A DNA stretch of 64,000 nucleotides, from positions 171,266-235,265 of the forward strand of contig CAMWHE010000001.1 of the NCBI GenBank assembly GCA_947173955.1, given 5' to 3'. This DNA comes from an uncultured Bacteroidales bacterium (lineage in GTDB: Bacteria > Bacteroidota > Bacteroidia > Bacteroidales > Muribaculaceae). The notes under the pieces are model-generated. The model was not told the origin of the DNA and did no database searches. It saw nothing but the letters and a program-made list of their open reading frames with translations. Both the position numbers and the translations under genes were made by a program. Of the stretch, positions 1-8,574 are shown piece after piece (positions within the stretch are counted from its first letter, which is position 1; each line of letters starts with the position of its first letter).

Positions 1-599
1 CGGTCAATGGGTTTGGAGCCGCATTCGACCTCGGCGCTGTGTATACACTCAACAAGGACTGGGAATTCTCCCTTGCATTCACCGATTTAGGCTTCATCAG
101 CTGGAACACAGACTTTACAGCTACTACCGACGGACTGCAAAGCGTATCAACCGACAGTTTTGCATTCAATGTCGACAATAGCGACAGCTGGGATAAATTC
201 ACCGACAACCTCACCAAACTCTATGAATTAGAGAACAAAGGCGACACAGGCTCACGTCTTACTGGTATCGGTGCCACAATGACCGCAGCCGCACAGTACA
301 CTCTACCCGTCTACCGAAACCTGAAATTCGGTTTTATGAATACCACCCGAATCAACGGCGACTTCTCATGGACTGACTTCCGTCTGTCGGCTACTGTGGA
401 GCCAGTTAAAATATTCTCGGCGGGCGTCAATGTCGGCTATGGCACATTCGGAGCCCGCTTCGGAGGCATTATCAACCTGAAAGTCCCCGGATTCAACCTG
501 TTTATCGCTTCAGATTGCTTCCCCGGAAAGTTCGCTAAGCAATACGTCCCGCTGAATTCAAATGTCAACGTAAACTTCGGCATCAACTTCCCCTTCTGA
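1..599 (+). CDS. C-terminal part of a DUF5723-like outer-membrane protein
   Basis: The frame is open from the left edge (reading frame begins at base 3) to the TGA at 597-599, so only about the last 199 residues are present and the start lies outside the window. The visible part is rich in alternating aromatic/polar strands (for example FDLGAVYTLNKDWEFSLAF and NVNFGINFPF at the end), which fits a membrane beta-barrel that closes with a C-terminal aromatic strand. The style matches the Bacteroidetes DUF5723 family, of unknown function. This is inferred from memory of the family, not from a search. It is followed by a strong hairpin terminator. Confidence 0.6.
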   Translation, partial: VNGFGAAFDLGAVYTLNKDWEFSLAFTDLGFISWNTDFTATTDGLQSVSTDSFAFNVDNSDSWDKFTDNLTKLYELENKGDTGSRLTGIGATMTAAAQYTLPVYRNLKFGFMNTTRINGDFSWTDFRLSATVEPVKIFSAGVNVGYGTFGARFGGIINLKVPGFNLFIASDCFPGKFAKQYVPLNSNVNVNFGINFPF

Positions 600-609
600 T
601 AAATCAAAT

Positions 610-654
610 AATAATCCCCGGACAGCTTCTTTGAAGTGCTGTCCGGGGATTATT
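610..654. terminator. Perfect 17-bp hairpin terminator
   Basis: Bases 610-626 and 638-654 are exact reverse complements around an 11-base loop; the stem is GC-rich inside and A/T-rich at the base. It lies between two convergent genes (ends at 599 and 674), so it can stop transcription in both directions. Confidence 0.85.
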
Positions 655-673
655 GTATAATTGTCCGATGGCT

Positions 674-3600
674 CTAAACGGGGACTTTTATCCGGTCAAT
701 TACATAGAATCCACGCGGAAGAGTGATTTTTGCGTAGCCATTTACTAGTCTGGCTGTCGCTATAAGACGTCCGTCTATAGTATAGATATCTACCGCATCT
801 TTAACAAGACTTTCAATGATGACCTGATTACCGTTTACTGAAACAATCGCGTCAGTAATTTCATTTTCAGTTACTTCATCAAGACCTGATAACTCGATCG
901 AAAACATCTGTTCCGGAGCAAATTCTGATCCTGCATTTGATGCATCCAGAGCTTGAACACTCCATGCATAATCACCTTTTTGGAGATTATTAAGTGTTAT
1001 ACTGCGATTCAACCATGCATTTCCGATAGAACAGATCCGACGCTGACCGGTCTCGATATCAGCATTAGGCGAAGTGTAATACAATCCGGTCGAGAGATCC
1101 CGTATATAAAAGTTATATGAAAGAGATTCCGTCGGCGTTTCAGCATCACTGGCTGCGTCCCATTTAAGAGTAATACTATTGCCCTCTACAGTCGCAGAAA
1201 GGTTTGTCGGAGTCGATGGAATTGTATTAACAGCCACACTCTTATTCTTGCACAAAACTGCTATCCGGCGGTCGGTGCTGAATCCTTGATAACCGCCATT
1301 GCAGTTGCCGCTGACTAGCAGGTCGCATCGTCCCGAATCTGAGAAATCGGCGGCCTCAACGGCAGACTCGGAAACACCGGGAAGCGATACATCGGATAAT
1401 GTGAAATTACCGTTTCCATCATTGAGAAAAACATTAGTACGCGATATATTACCTTCGCTCATGTTCCAGCCGGTAAGGATAAGGTCACTATAACCATCAT
1501 TATTCCAGTCTGTAAACACTGTAGGGCGAGTGGTATTATCGAACATATACTCGGCAAAGACCTGATGCTTGATAAAATGTCCCTTTTGATCATTAAGGTA
1601 TAATGTCACTGTCTTTCCTCCCTCGGCTGCTGTCGTGTTCCACGCCTCACCGGGAATAGTACCGCCGACAACAAGATCAAGCCAACCATCGCAGTTTACA
1701 TCTGCGTAAGCCATTCCACCACGTGTACCCTTAGGCTCAATACCGGAATTGCCCATAGTAAAATTTCCTTTACCGTCATTCCAGAATATCTCAGTAAATA
1801 CGCCTCCCGTCTTATTAGACATTAAAACGATATCGACAAATCCATCATTATTGAAATCTGCATAAACCGCATTTGGATCAGAGAAACCGCCTGGCAGACT
1901 CAATAGCGATCTTGACGGATTAAAAGTCCTATCAGGCTTCTGCAGATAAAATGAATTGGCAGTTCCATTTCCGACAAAGAAATAGTCAGGTAGCCCATCG
2001 CAATTTATATCCGTAATACCGCAAGCGGGTGCCGTATCAGAGGATTTTAGTACGGTCTCCGTCAGATGTCCCTTCCCGTCATTGATCAATACTGCGTTAT
2101 AGCTTGTCCAAAAATCCCATCCACTTTGTAACACATCCACATTACCGTCACCATTTAAATCGGCCACATCAAAATTACCCATGAAGAGGCGGTGAAGTGC
2201 CTGCGTGGCAGCAAAATGGTAATCCCCCATGTTGATTCTGACACCACCCTGCTGAACTTGGAAGCTTTCCCCTCCGGAAAATACTATGTCAAACAGCCCG
2301 TCATTATTGAGGTCAACGGCTCTCGCTGTCCCGAGTTTAAACCCATCACCCTTTGATATATAATCAATTACATCAGGTGTATCGCCGGTATCCGCTATTG
2401 AGTCATATGGCGTATAATATGGATGAATGACAGTTGAGGGAAGATGCTTATACTTATCTTCAAGCCCGGCAGCGTCCTTAATCATTTTCAGAACCTGCGG
2501 CCCGTTATTATCCCAGTAATTGTGCGAACCATTCTGATTCCTTGATATCTCTCCGCGTTCACACCAGTTATTCTTGACTGTATAATAATCAGTCCCTTCA
2601 TCTGTATATATATCAAACTGGGAGTGACGCATATCCCACATCACCGGATTGGTATGCGGGTCACCGACTCCTTCTATTCGGTTGCTTTCAATTGAGGAAT
2701 TGGGCTGAGAAGAAAGAGTATAAATTGCGCCTGAATCGCGCATCTTGTTACTGAATGAATGTATGTAGTTGGCCTTTATGTGATTGTTACGCATCACACT
2801 CTCATCTTTGACCCAACCCCACCCCATGTTGATGGCTGAATATGGAGTATCAAAAATCTCGTTGTGACTGATAGTAACGTCTGACGCATATCCAACAGCG
2901 ATAGCAAGACAACCATAATCATCGACTCCGGGATGAGAGATATAATTATTATCAATGAGAATATTGTCACAGACAAGACGTGCGTCAGCAGGATTCCATG
3001 CCTGGTGAACCTCAAAATCCTCATCACCGAAAAATCCTGCGAGAATGCCGTTACCACCGATATCATTGAAAACCGAACCTCTCACAGTGGCTCCTTTGAC
3101 ACCGGAAACGAAATCAAGTCCTGTAGAACCAAAATGTTCGAAGCGGCAATTTTCAAAACTAATATTTTCAGCATATTCAACACTTACACCCGCTGCAGGA
3201 CGACCGACCCATGCAACATTATTGGCGGTCGCCGTCTGTTTGGAGTAAGCATCATACAGAAATTGTCCTGCCTGAAGAGCTATGTGACCGGCCTCCGCAG
3301 GTCGCGTCCATGTTGAATGAGAAAATGTTACCCCTCGGAAAGTTATATTTCTGACCGGATTACCCGGAGTTCCCTTTATGGCTACAACCGTCTCCAGTCG
3401 GGGCGCTACAGCCAGAATGTTGTCCGTATCCTCGCCTTTGGCAGGCCAATAATATAACTTGCCGTTTTCGTTATCATTATACCACTCTCTGGGACGATTT
3501 AGGAGTTCTATGGCATTACTAAGCTTAAAAAAATGATTTGAATAACTATCCTCCGAAGCACGGAGTATAGGCCAGGGTCTCTTAAACTCTATCTCTGCCT

Positions 3601-4282
3601 CAGTAGGCTGAAATTTGACATAGGTACGCTCACCCTCAGTCTTTAAGGATTTAACACGCAGGATATTCATAGCCCAGTCCTGAATGATAGTCATCTCAAG
3701 CGATTCCGGTCGGGAGAAAGTGATATCCAGAGCCGGAATAACGAGGCCATCGCCATCAGAATCCCTGCATATCAGACGACTGAGAGACAGATCATCATGA
3801 TTTGAAGCCAGTGGAACACGGTTGCCATTGACCCAAAGCTGTCTTAGAGAATACTTCGTGGAAGGCATAGAGGCTTCAAGAATTTTTCCTGTACCTACAT
3901 CCGGTAAACCGCTGATATTTCCTGCCACGCTCCAGTTCGCGACAGGCTCTCCCCCACTTAGAACGGGACATTCCCCCTCAACAGCTTCAATAAACAAATT
4001 TACTTCCTGCTGTCGGAGAAGCTTATCTGTAATCTCAAGAGTTGAAGAAAGATAGTATTCACCCCCATAAAGATTAATGTGGATATCAAGTCCGTCATAA
4101 ATTTCCACACCGTCCAGAGCTATATCAATTGCTTTAGTCAGAGTGGCTACAGGAGCTGCTGCAGTGCCGGTCGCACTATCATCACCTGACGGAGATACAT
4201 ATACGGTAACATCTGCATGACAAATCGGGACACAGGTAAAACCTGTCAGAACCCATGAAGTTACTAATTTTCTTATCTTCAT
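674..4282 (-). CDS. Secreted right-handed beta-helix protein with seven VCBS/FG-GAP-like repeats, FN3 domain and T9SS-like tail
   Basis: A 1202-residue protein if the ATG at 4280-4282 is used (MKIRKLVTSW..., a signal peptide ending near HADV). An upstream extension of the open frame to 4366 lacks a signal-peptide look, and a promoter-like TATATTTG lies inside it, so I reject it. Order: N-terminal YVSPSGDDSATGT motif typical of secreted beta-helix carbohydrate-active proteins (about 22-60); parallel beta-helix with many N-rich turns (about 300-600); seven DxNxDGxxD calcium-loop repeats near residues 654, 710, 757, 811, 862, 927 and 984 (one degenerate, DFSDSGRCD); an FN3-like domain (about 1027-1115); a short C-terminal domain with VDIYTIDGRLIATARL resembling T9SS type A sorting tails. 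Probably a surface glycan-binding or glycan-cleaving protein; the substrate is unknown. It is divergent from an AraC-type regulator that may control it. Confidence 0.8.
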   Translation of the reverse strand: MKIRKLVTSWVLTGFTCVPICHADVTVYVSPSGDDSATGTAAAPVATLTKAIDIALDGVEIYDGLDIHINLYGGEYYLSSTLEITDKLLRQQEVNLFIEAVEGECPVLSGGEPVANWSVAGNISGLPDVGTGKILEASMPSTKYSLRQLWVNGNRVPLASNHDDLSLSRLICRDSDGDGLVIPALDITFSRPESLEMTIIQDWAMNILRVKSLKTEGERTYVKFQPTEAEIEFKRPWPILRASEDSYSNHFFKLSNAIELLNRPREWYNDNENGKLYYWPAKGEDTDNILAVAPRLETVVAIKGTPGNPVRNITFRGVTFSHSTWTRPAEAGHIALQAGQFLYDAYSKQTATANNVAWVGRPAAGVSVEYAENISFENCRFEHFGSTGLDFVSGVKGATVRGSVFNDIGGNGILAGFFGDEDFEVHQAWNPADARLVCDNILIDNNYISHPGVDDYGCLAIAVGYASDVTISHNEIFDTPYSAINMGWGWVKDESVMRNNHIKANYIHSFSNKMRDSGAIYTLSSQPNSSIESNRIEGVGDPHTNPVMWDMRHSQFDIYTDEGTDYYTVKNNWCERGEISRNQNGSHNYWDNNGPQVLKMIKDAAGLEDKYKHLPSTVIHPYYTPYDSIADTGDTPDVIDYISKGDGFKLGTARAVDLNNDGLFDIVFSGGESFQVQQGGVRINMGDYHFAATQALHRLFMGNFDVADLNGDGNVDVLQSGWDFWTSYNAVLINDGKGHLTETVLKSSDTAPACGITDINCDGLPDYFFVGNGTANSFYLQKPDRTFNPSRSLLSLPGGFSDPNAVYADFNNDGFVDIVLMSNKTGGVFTEIFWNDGKGNFTMGNSGIEPKGTRGGMAYADVNCDGWLDLVVGGTIPGEAWNTTAAEGGKTVTLYLNDQKGHFIKHQVFAEYMFDNTTRPTVFTDWNNDGYSDLILTGWNMSEGNISRTNVFLNDGNGNFTLSDVSLPGVSESAVEAADFSDSGRCDLLVSGNCNGGYQGFSTDRRIAVLCKNKSVAVNTIPSTPTNLSATVEGNSITLKWDAASDAETPTESLSYNFYIRDLSTGLYYTSPNADIETGQRRICSIGNAWLNRSITLNNLQKGDYAWSVQALDASNAGSEFAPEQMFSIELSGLDEVTENEITDAIVSVNGNQVIIESLVKDAVDIYTIDGRLIATARLVNGYAKITLPRGFYVIDRIKVPV

Positions 4283-4310
4283 AGCTATAAATGTGATAAT
4301 ATATAATGTG

Positions 4311-4318
4311 CAAATATA
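4311..4318 (-). promoter_or_regulatory. Bacteroidetes -7 box for the beta-helix gene
   Basis: On the minus strand this reads TATATTTG, followed by C, matching TAnnTTTG. It sits about 29 bases upstream of the chosen ATG. No clear TTTG -33 box is visible at the right spacing, so support is partial. Confidence 0.4.
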
Positions 4319-4378
4319 TAGTTTTTGTATTCGACGGAATATGAAAAAATTGCTTATCGATAACAATAAATATTCTTT

Positions 4379-4410
4379 TTTTCGTGTTGGCTACGTTTTG
4401 CGTATATTTG
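4379..4410 (+). promoter_or_regulatory. Promoter of the AraC-type regulator
   Basis: TATATTTG at 4403-4410 matches the Bacteroidetes -7 box. A TTTT at 4379-4382 lies 20 bases upstream, a near match to the -33 TTTG. The ATG at 4432 follows after 21 bases, so the leader would be very short. Confidence 0.45.
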
Positions 4411-4431
4411 CATAAAATATAGTATGGAAGT

Positions 4432-5280
4432 ATGTTAGACCACTATGATTTAAGAATGCTCAATGTCGGATACGAGCCTAATGGATCTGACTGGAATTGG
4501 AGAAATGTATGCTCCCCGTTTGCACGTATTTATCTCGTCGCTAAAGGAAATGCAGAAATACGTTTCGAACAATTCACTTTAAAGCTATCCGAAGGTTATA
4601 TGTATCTGATTCCACCTTATACCAGACATACTTGCATAGGAAATGATAATTTCGTCCATTATTATATCCATCTGTATGAGTCACCGGATGATGAGTCCTT
4701 GATGTTTGAGGATATCAGCTTCGGAATGGAATATAAAGCGGCCGATGCGGATAAAGCTGTCTTCAAGATGCTCTATACTTTATTTCCTGAAACGCAACTG
4801 TCGGTAACCGATCCCGAAAAATACGATAATAATTCGGAACTGAGCAAATATAACATTAACTTCATAAACCGGCCGCCCTGTGAGCGAATGCTGATAAAAG
4901 GGTCAATGCTCGTTCTGATTTCCCGTTTTATCAATGACGAACGAAATGTCATAAGAAATAACGACACCCGATTGATCGATGTCAGAAACTACATAAACCG
5001 ACACATTACCGAAGACATTCAGATCTCTTTATTATCCGATATGGCATGCTTGAGTCAGTCGCATTTTATCAGAAAATTCAAAGCGGCATTCGGTGTGCCT
5101 CCAAAGCAATATATTATCAGAAGAAGGATTGAAAGAGCTGAATTTATGTTACTTATCCACAATAATCCTATAAAAAGCATCGCACTTTCAGTGGGATTTG
5201 ACGATGTATCTCTATTTGTCAAGACATTCAAGAGCTATACAGGTATGACACCGCTTGAATACCGCAGACACAATAGATAA
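4432..5280 (+). CDS. AraC-family transcriptional regulator
   Basis: A 282-residue regulator. The N-terminal part (about 20-110) looks like a cupin-type effector domain (GNAEIRFEQFTLKLSEGYMY, then a YTRHTC stretch). The C-terminal 90 residues hold the two helix-turn-helix units of AraC proteins: ISLLSDMACLSQSHFIRKFK (about 197-216) and IKSIALSVGFDDVSLFVKTF, ending with GMTPLEYRRH. Such proteins usually sense a sugar or stress signal and activate nearby genes. It is divergent from the beta-helix protein, so control of that gene is a reasonable inference. A bidirectional terminator follows. The effector cannot be read from sequence. Confidence 0.88.
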   Translation: MLDHYDLRMLNVGYEPNGSDWNWRNVCSPFARIYLVAKGNAEIRFEQFTLKLSEGYMYLIPPYTRHTCIGNDNFVHYYIHLYESPDDESLMFEDISFGMEYKAADADKAVFKMLYTLFPETQLSVTDPEKYDNNSELSKYNINFINRPPCERMLIKGSMLVLISRFINDERNVIRNNDTRLIDVRNYINRHITEDIQISLLSDMACLSQSHFIRKFKAAFGVPPKQYIIRRRIERAEFMLLIHNNPIKSIALSVGFDDVSLFVKTFKSYTGMTPLEYRRHNR

Positions 5281-5282
5281 AT

Positions 5283-5320
5283 AAAAAAAGCAGGTCTCAC
5301 TCTCGATACCTGCTTTTTTT
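5283..5320. terminator. Bidirectional terminator
   Basis: Bases 5283-5295 and 5308-5320 are exact reverse complements (13 bp) with A7/T7 ends, so each direction has a U-run. It separates the convergent regulator gene and the galactose operon. Confidence 0.88.
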
Positions 5321-5340
5321 AATGATTTAATATTTCTTCT

Positions 5341-6243
5341 TTAAAAGAGTTTTTCGGGATAAGTACCGTTATCGTGGAGTTCTTTAAATTTTGCAACTAC
5401 ACCATCGCGGTCAGCTGCATAGGTTACACCAAACCATTTGGAAGTTGTGTCAAGCACTTTGACCGTAGCCTCGCCTGAATTGATGAGGGCATCGATCGCA
5501 AGGGGGATGAAGAATTCAGCCTTGGGAGTATTGATATCCTTATCAAGGAATTTGCGGAACTCGCGATCAGAATAGTCAAAATAGTCGGGTGTGAAACCCC
5601 AGAGATTCATTGACACGGGTGTCGTGGGTTCAAGTGTCTGCACCTGACCGTTTTCGTCAGTAAACACAATATTGTGATTATCGTCATAGCTAATAGCTGT
5701 ACGCTCGACAACCGAGGTCAGCAGACCATCCTTTGTTTCACATACGCCACGTGCTACTGAGCCATTCTCGGTCATAGTGTTGCCTACACGGAAGCCTACC
5801 ATGCAATAGTCGCCTTTACGATCGCGGGGACGCTGAAGCTCTTTGGCAATAACCTCGAAAGCATCACGGCCATAGAAGTCGTCGGCGTTGATTACTGCAA
5901 ACGGCTCTTTGATTACATCCTTGCCCATGAGTACGGCATGGTTTGTACCCCAGGGTTTGGAGCGATCCGTCGGGCAGGTATATCCTTCCGGAAGTTTATC
6001 TGTTGATTGGAATACGACTTCAACGGGGATATGACCCTCATATTTAGAGAGAATCTTTTCGCGGAAGTCCTGCTCGAAATCTTTGCGGATTACAAATACA
6101 ACCTTCCCGAAGCCACTCTTGATGGCGTCGTAGATAGAATAGTCCATAATTGTTTCGCCATTGGGACCAAGGGGGTCAAGCTGCTTGAGACCACCGTAGC
6201 GGCTACCCATACCGGCTGCCAGAACGAATAATGTCGGTTTCAT
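5341..6243 (-). CDS. Sugar-1-phosphate nucleotidyltransferase (possible UDP-sugar pyrophosphorylase)
   Basis: A 300-residue protein opening with VLAAGMGSRYGGLKQ (residues 7-21), the nucleotide-binding signature of sugar-nucleotide pyrophosphorylases, with the metal-site stretch VINADDFYGRDAF near residue 120. These enzymes join an NTP and a sugar-1-phosphate to give an NDP-sugar. It is the last gene of a minus-strand operon behind galactokinase and mutarotase (5 bases after galM). No galT or galE is present here, so a role in turning galactose-1-phosphate (or glucose-1-phosphate) into its UDP-sugar is a plausible inference. Substrate and nucleotide are not proven by sequence. Confidence 0.8.
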   Translation of the reverse strand: MKPTLFVLAAGMGSRYGGLKQLDPLGPNGETIMDYSIYDAIKSGFGKVVFVIRKDFEQDFREKILSKYEGHIPVEVVFQSTDKLPEGYTCPTDRSKPWGTNHAVLMGKDVIKEPFAVINADDFYGRDAFEVIAKELQRPRDRKGDYCMVGFRVGNTMTENGSVARGVCETKDGLLTSVVERTAISYDDNHNIVFTDENGQVQTLEPTTPVSMNLWGFTPDYFDYSDREFRKFLDKDINTPKAEFFIPLAIDALINSGEATVKVLDTTSKWFGVTYAADRDGVVAKFKELHDNGTYPEKLF

Positions 6244-6248
6244 GTAGG

Positions 6249-7298
6249 TTATTTTTTAAAGCTAAATCTTATTATTTCTTTATAATGCTCTCCGGGCGAA
6301 AGGATTGCCGAGGGGAATTGAGGTTTATTTGGTGCGTCAGGGAATCCCTGGCATTCGAGAGCTACAGCGGCGTAATCATGGTAGACGGCGCCATCCTTAC
6401 CCTCGGGGCTACCGTTCAGCCAGTTGCCACCATACACCTGAAGGCCGGGCTGAGTCGTAGCAACTTCAACACTTCTTCCTGTGACAGGATCAGAAAGTAC
6501 AGCTACACTGCGGAGATGACCCTTCTCATAGTCGTCAAGCACCCAGCAATGGTCATATCCCTTGCCAATCTTAAGCGCGTCAAAATCTGCGTACATATCC
6601 CGCCCGATAGCCTTAGGCTCTGTAAAGTCCATCGGCGTACCCGCCACGGGAGCAAATTCACCTGTCGGGATCTGAGTATCGTCAGTCGGAAGCCATTTTG
6701 ATGCTTTTATCTGAAGCTTGTGACCTGTCATGGATCCGGCATTATGCCCACGTAGATTGAAATAGACATGGTTGGTAAGATTAACCGGCGTTTTCGCGTC
6801 TGTTTCAGCCTCAAGCGTTAGAGTAAGGACATTGTCTTCTGTCCATGTATAGGTAGCCGTGACTTGAAGATTGCCGGGGTAGCCCTCTTCTCCGTCGGCG
6901 GCGCAATAGGAGAATACGACTGTATTGTCGCCTTTGCACTCAGATTTCCATATCTGATTCTGGAAACCCTCGGGACCGCCATGCAATGCGTTCGGACCAT
7001 TATTGATTGCCAGAGAATACTTTTCCCCGTCAATCTCAAAATGACCTTTACCAATACGGTTGGCAAAGCGTCCGGGAACTTTACCGGAACACGGACCGTC
7101 ATAGAGATAGTCGGCCGGATTGGCATAGCCCATCACTACATCTGCAAGCTTGCCATCTTTATCTGGCACTATTACGCTAACAATTCCGGCGCCAAGACTT
7201 GAAAGAGTCACAGACGCTCCGGAAGCATTCGTAATAGTGTAAAGTGTAATGTCCCCTTTTGGCGACACTACACTTTTACTTTCGATATTCATGCTCAT
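6249..7298 (-). CDS. galM: Galactose mutarotase (aldose 1-epimerase)
   Basis: A 349-residue protein that interconverts the alpha and beta anomers of galactose so that galactokinase can use the alpha form. Family features are present: GRFANRIGKGHFEIDG (about 76-91), NALHGG with the first catalytic-site histidine, NLTNHVYFNL with the second, GKGYDHCWVL with the sugar-binding aspartate, and VALECQGFPDAPNKPQFP with the catalytic glutamate. There is no signal peptide, so it is cytoplasmic. Its ATG overlaps the galK stop by one base (TAATG), indicating translational coupling. A second ATG two codons later (MNIES) is an alternative start. Confidence 0.95.
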   Translation of the reverse strand: MSMNIESKSVVSPKGDITLYTITNASGASVTLSSLGAGIVSVIVPDKDGKLADVVMGYANPADYLYDGPCSGKVPGRFANRIGKGHFEIDGEKYSLAINNGPNALHGGPEGFQNQIWKSECKGDNTVVFSYCAADGEEGYPGNLQVTATYTWTEDNVLTLTLEAETDAKTPVNLTNHVYFNLRGHNAGSMTGHKLQIKASKWLPTDDTQIPTGEFAPVAGTPMDFTEPKAIGRDMYADFDALKIGKGYDHCWVLDDYEKGHLRSVAVLSDPVTGRSVEVATTQPGLQVYGGNWLNGSPEGKDGAVYHDYAAVALECQGFPDAPNKPQFPSAILSPGEHYKEIIRFSFKK

Positions 7299-8437
7299 TA
7301 TTCACATTTGTGAGCGCCGTCGCTGATGACTACGTCAATCACAACAGGCTCATGGCCATATTTCTCGTTGAATTTCTTTTTGGCTGTAGCCACAAAGTTG
7401 TCATAAAGGTCATCCTTGACAAGGTTGATTGTACAACCGCCAAAACCACCGCCCATAATACGCGAACCGGTCACACCGCATTCTTTTGCGATATCGTTGA
7501 GATAGTCAAGTTCCTCGCATGATACCTCATAGTCTTTGGAAAGGCCTTCGTGAGTCTCATACATTTTCTTGCCGACTGTCTCATAGTCGCCCTTGACGAG
7601 AGCGTCACATACGGCAAGCACACGATCCTTTTCGCCGATGACATAGCGGGCGCGCATATAATCTTCCGCTGTAATATCGCTCTTGATTTTGTCAAGATCT
7701 TCCATAGTCGCATCGCGGAGAGTCTCGATGCCGAGACGTGCTGCCACACGCTCGCACGACTGACGGCGCTTATTGTAGGGGGAATCCTTTAGTTCGTGTT
7801 TTACCTTTGAATCAAGAAGAACGAGCTTGTAGCCTTCTGGATTGAAGGGATAGTATTCATGCTCAAGAGAGCGACAGTCAAGGCGCATCAGGTGGCCTGC
7901 TTTACCAAAAACGGATGCAAACTGGTCCATGATACCGCAGTTTACACCGCAATAATTATGTTCGGTTGACTGACCAATTTTTGCAAGCTCGAATTTGTCG
8001 ATAGAGTTATCGTTGAACATATCGTTGAGAGCGAATGCAAAACAGCTCTCAAGTGCTGCAGATGATGACAGACCGGCACCAAGAGGTACATTGCCGGCAA
8101 AAACTGCATCAAATCCATGGACTTTACCGCCTCGCTTGATGATTTCGCGACAAACACCGAAGATGTAGCGAGCCCATGACTGTGAGGGCGCATCAGCTTC
8201 ATTGAGGCCGAATTCGGCATACTCACTTATATCGATCGAGAATACTCTTACTTTGTCTGTACCATTGGGCTTGAGCTCCGCCATAATCACTTTATCGATA
8301 GCCCCGGGAAATACAAAACCTCCGTTATAGTCGGTGTGTTCGCCGATGAGATTGATACGGCCGGCAGAGGCATAGAGGGTGCCTTCGGAACCGAAACGTG
8401 TTTTAAACTCCTGATTAATTTTAGTTTTCATTGTCAT
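7298..8437 (-). CDS. galK: Galactokinase
   Basis: A 379-residue GHMP-family kinase that phosphorylates alpha-D-galactose at C1 with ATP. All three GHMP motifs are visible: GRINLIGEHTDYNGGFVFPG (about 27-46), the phosphate-binding loop PLGAGLSSSAALES (about 118-131), and GGGFGGCTINLV near residue 338. It is the first gene of the galK-galM-nucleotidyltransferase operon, downstream of a promoter with both Bacteroidetes boxes. A second in-frame ATG at codon 3 is an alternative start. Confidence 0.97.
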   Translation of the reverse strand: MTMKTKINQEFKTRFGSEGTLYASAGRINLIGEHTDYNGGFVFPGAIDKVIMAELKPNGTDKVRVFSIDISEYAEFGLNEADAPSQSWARYIFGVCREIIKRGGKVHGFDAVFAGNVPLGAGLSSSAALESCFAFALNDMFNDNSIDKFELAKIGQSTEHNYCGVNCGIMDQFASVFGKAGHLMRLDCRSLEHEYYPFNPEGYKLVLLDSKVKHELKDSPYNKRRQSCERVAARLGIETLRDATMEDLDKIKSDITAEDYMRARYVIGEKDRVLAVCDALVKGDYETVGKKMYETHEGLSKDYEVSCEELDYLNDIAKECGVTGSRIMGGGFGGCTINLVKDDLYDNFVATAKKKFNEKYGHEPVVIDVVISDGAHKCE

Positions 8438-8474
8438 GATTTAAAGTGAGTGTTTAGGTTGTTATTTCTTTTTG

Positions 8475-8506
8475 CAAATGTAACAAATTAGTCGGAATGT
8501 ATCAAA
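8475..8506 (-). promoter_or_regulatory. Promoter of the galactose operon
   Basis: On the minus strand: TTTG (8503-8506), a 20-base spacer, then TACATTTG (8475-8482). Both boxes and the spacing match the Bacteroidetes housekeeping promoter. It lies about 37 bases upstream of galK. Confidence 0.7.
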
Positions 8507-8558
8507 TCTTTTTTAGCAAACGGCCAAACTGATACGAGACTTTTTATATCCTTTTTCG

Positions 8559-8566
8559 TATCTTTG
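8559..8566 (+). promoter_or_regulatory. -7 box of priA, giving a nearly leaderless transcript
   Basis: TATCTTTG at 8559-8566 matches TAnnTTTG. The priA ATG starts only 8 bases later, at 8575, so transcription from this box would leave almost no 5' leader. A clear -33 box is not seen. Confidence 0.4.
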
Positions 8567-8574
8567 TATTTGCA

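Noticed and set aside
2933..3316. Open frames opposite the beta-helix gene (2933-3316, 3045-3248 and others)
   Set aside because: They lie antisense to a clear, continuous protein-coding frame and have low-complexity, non-protein-like content.
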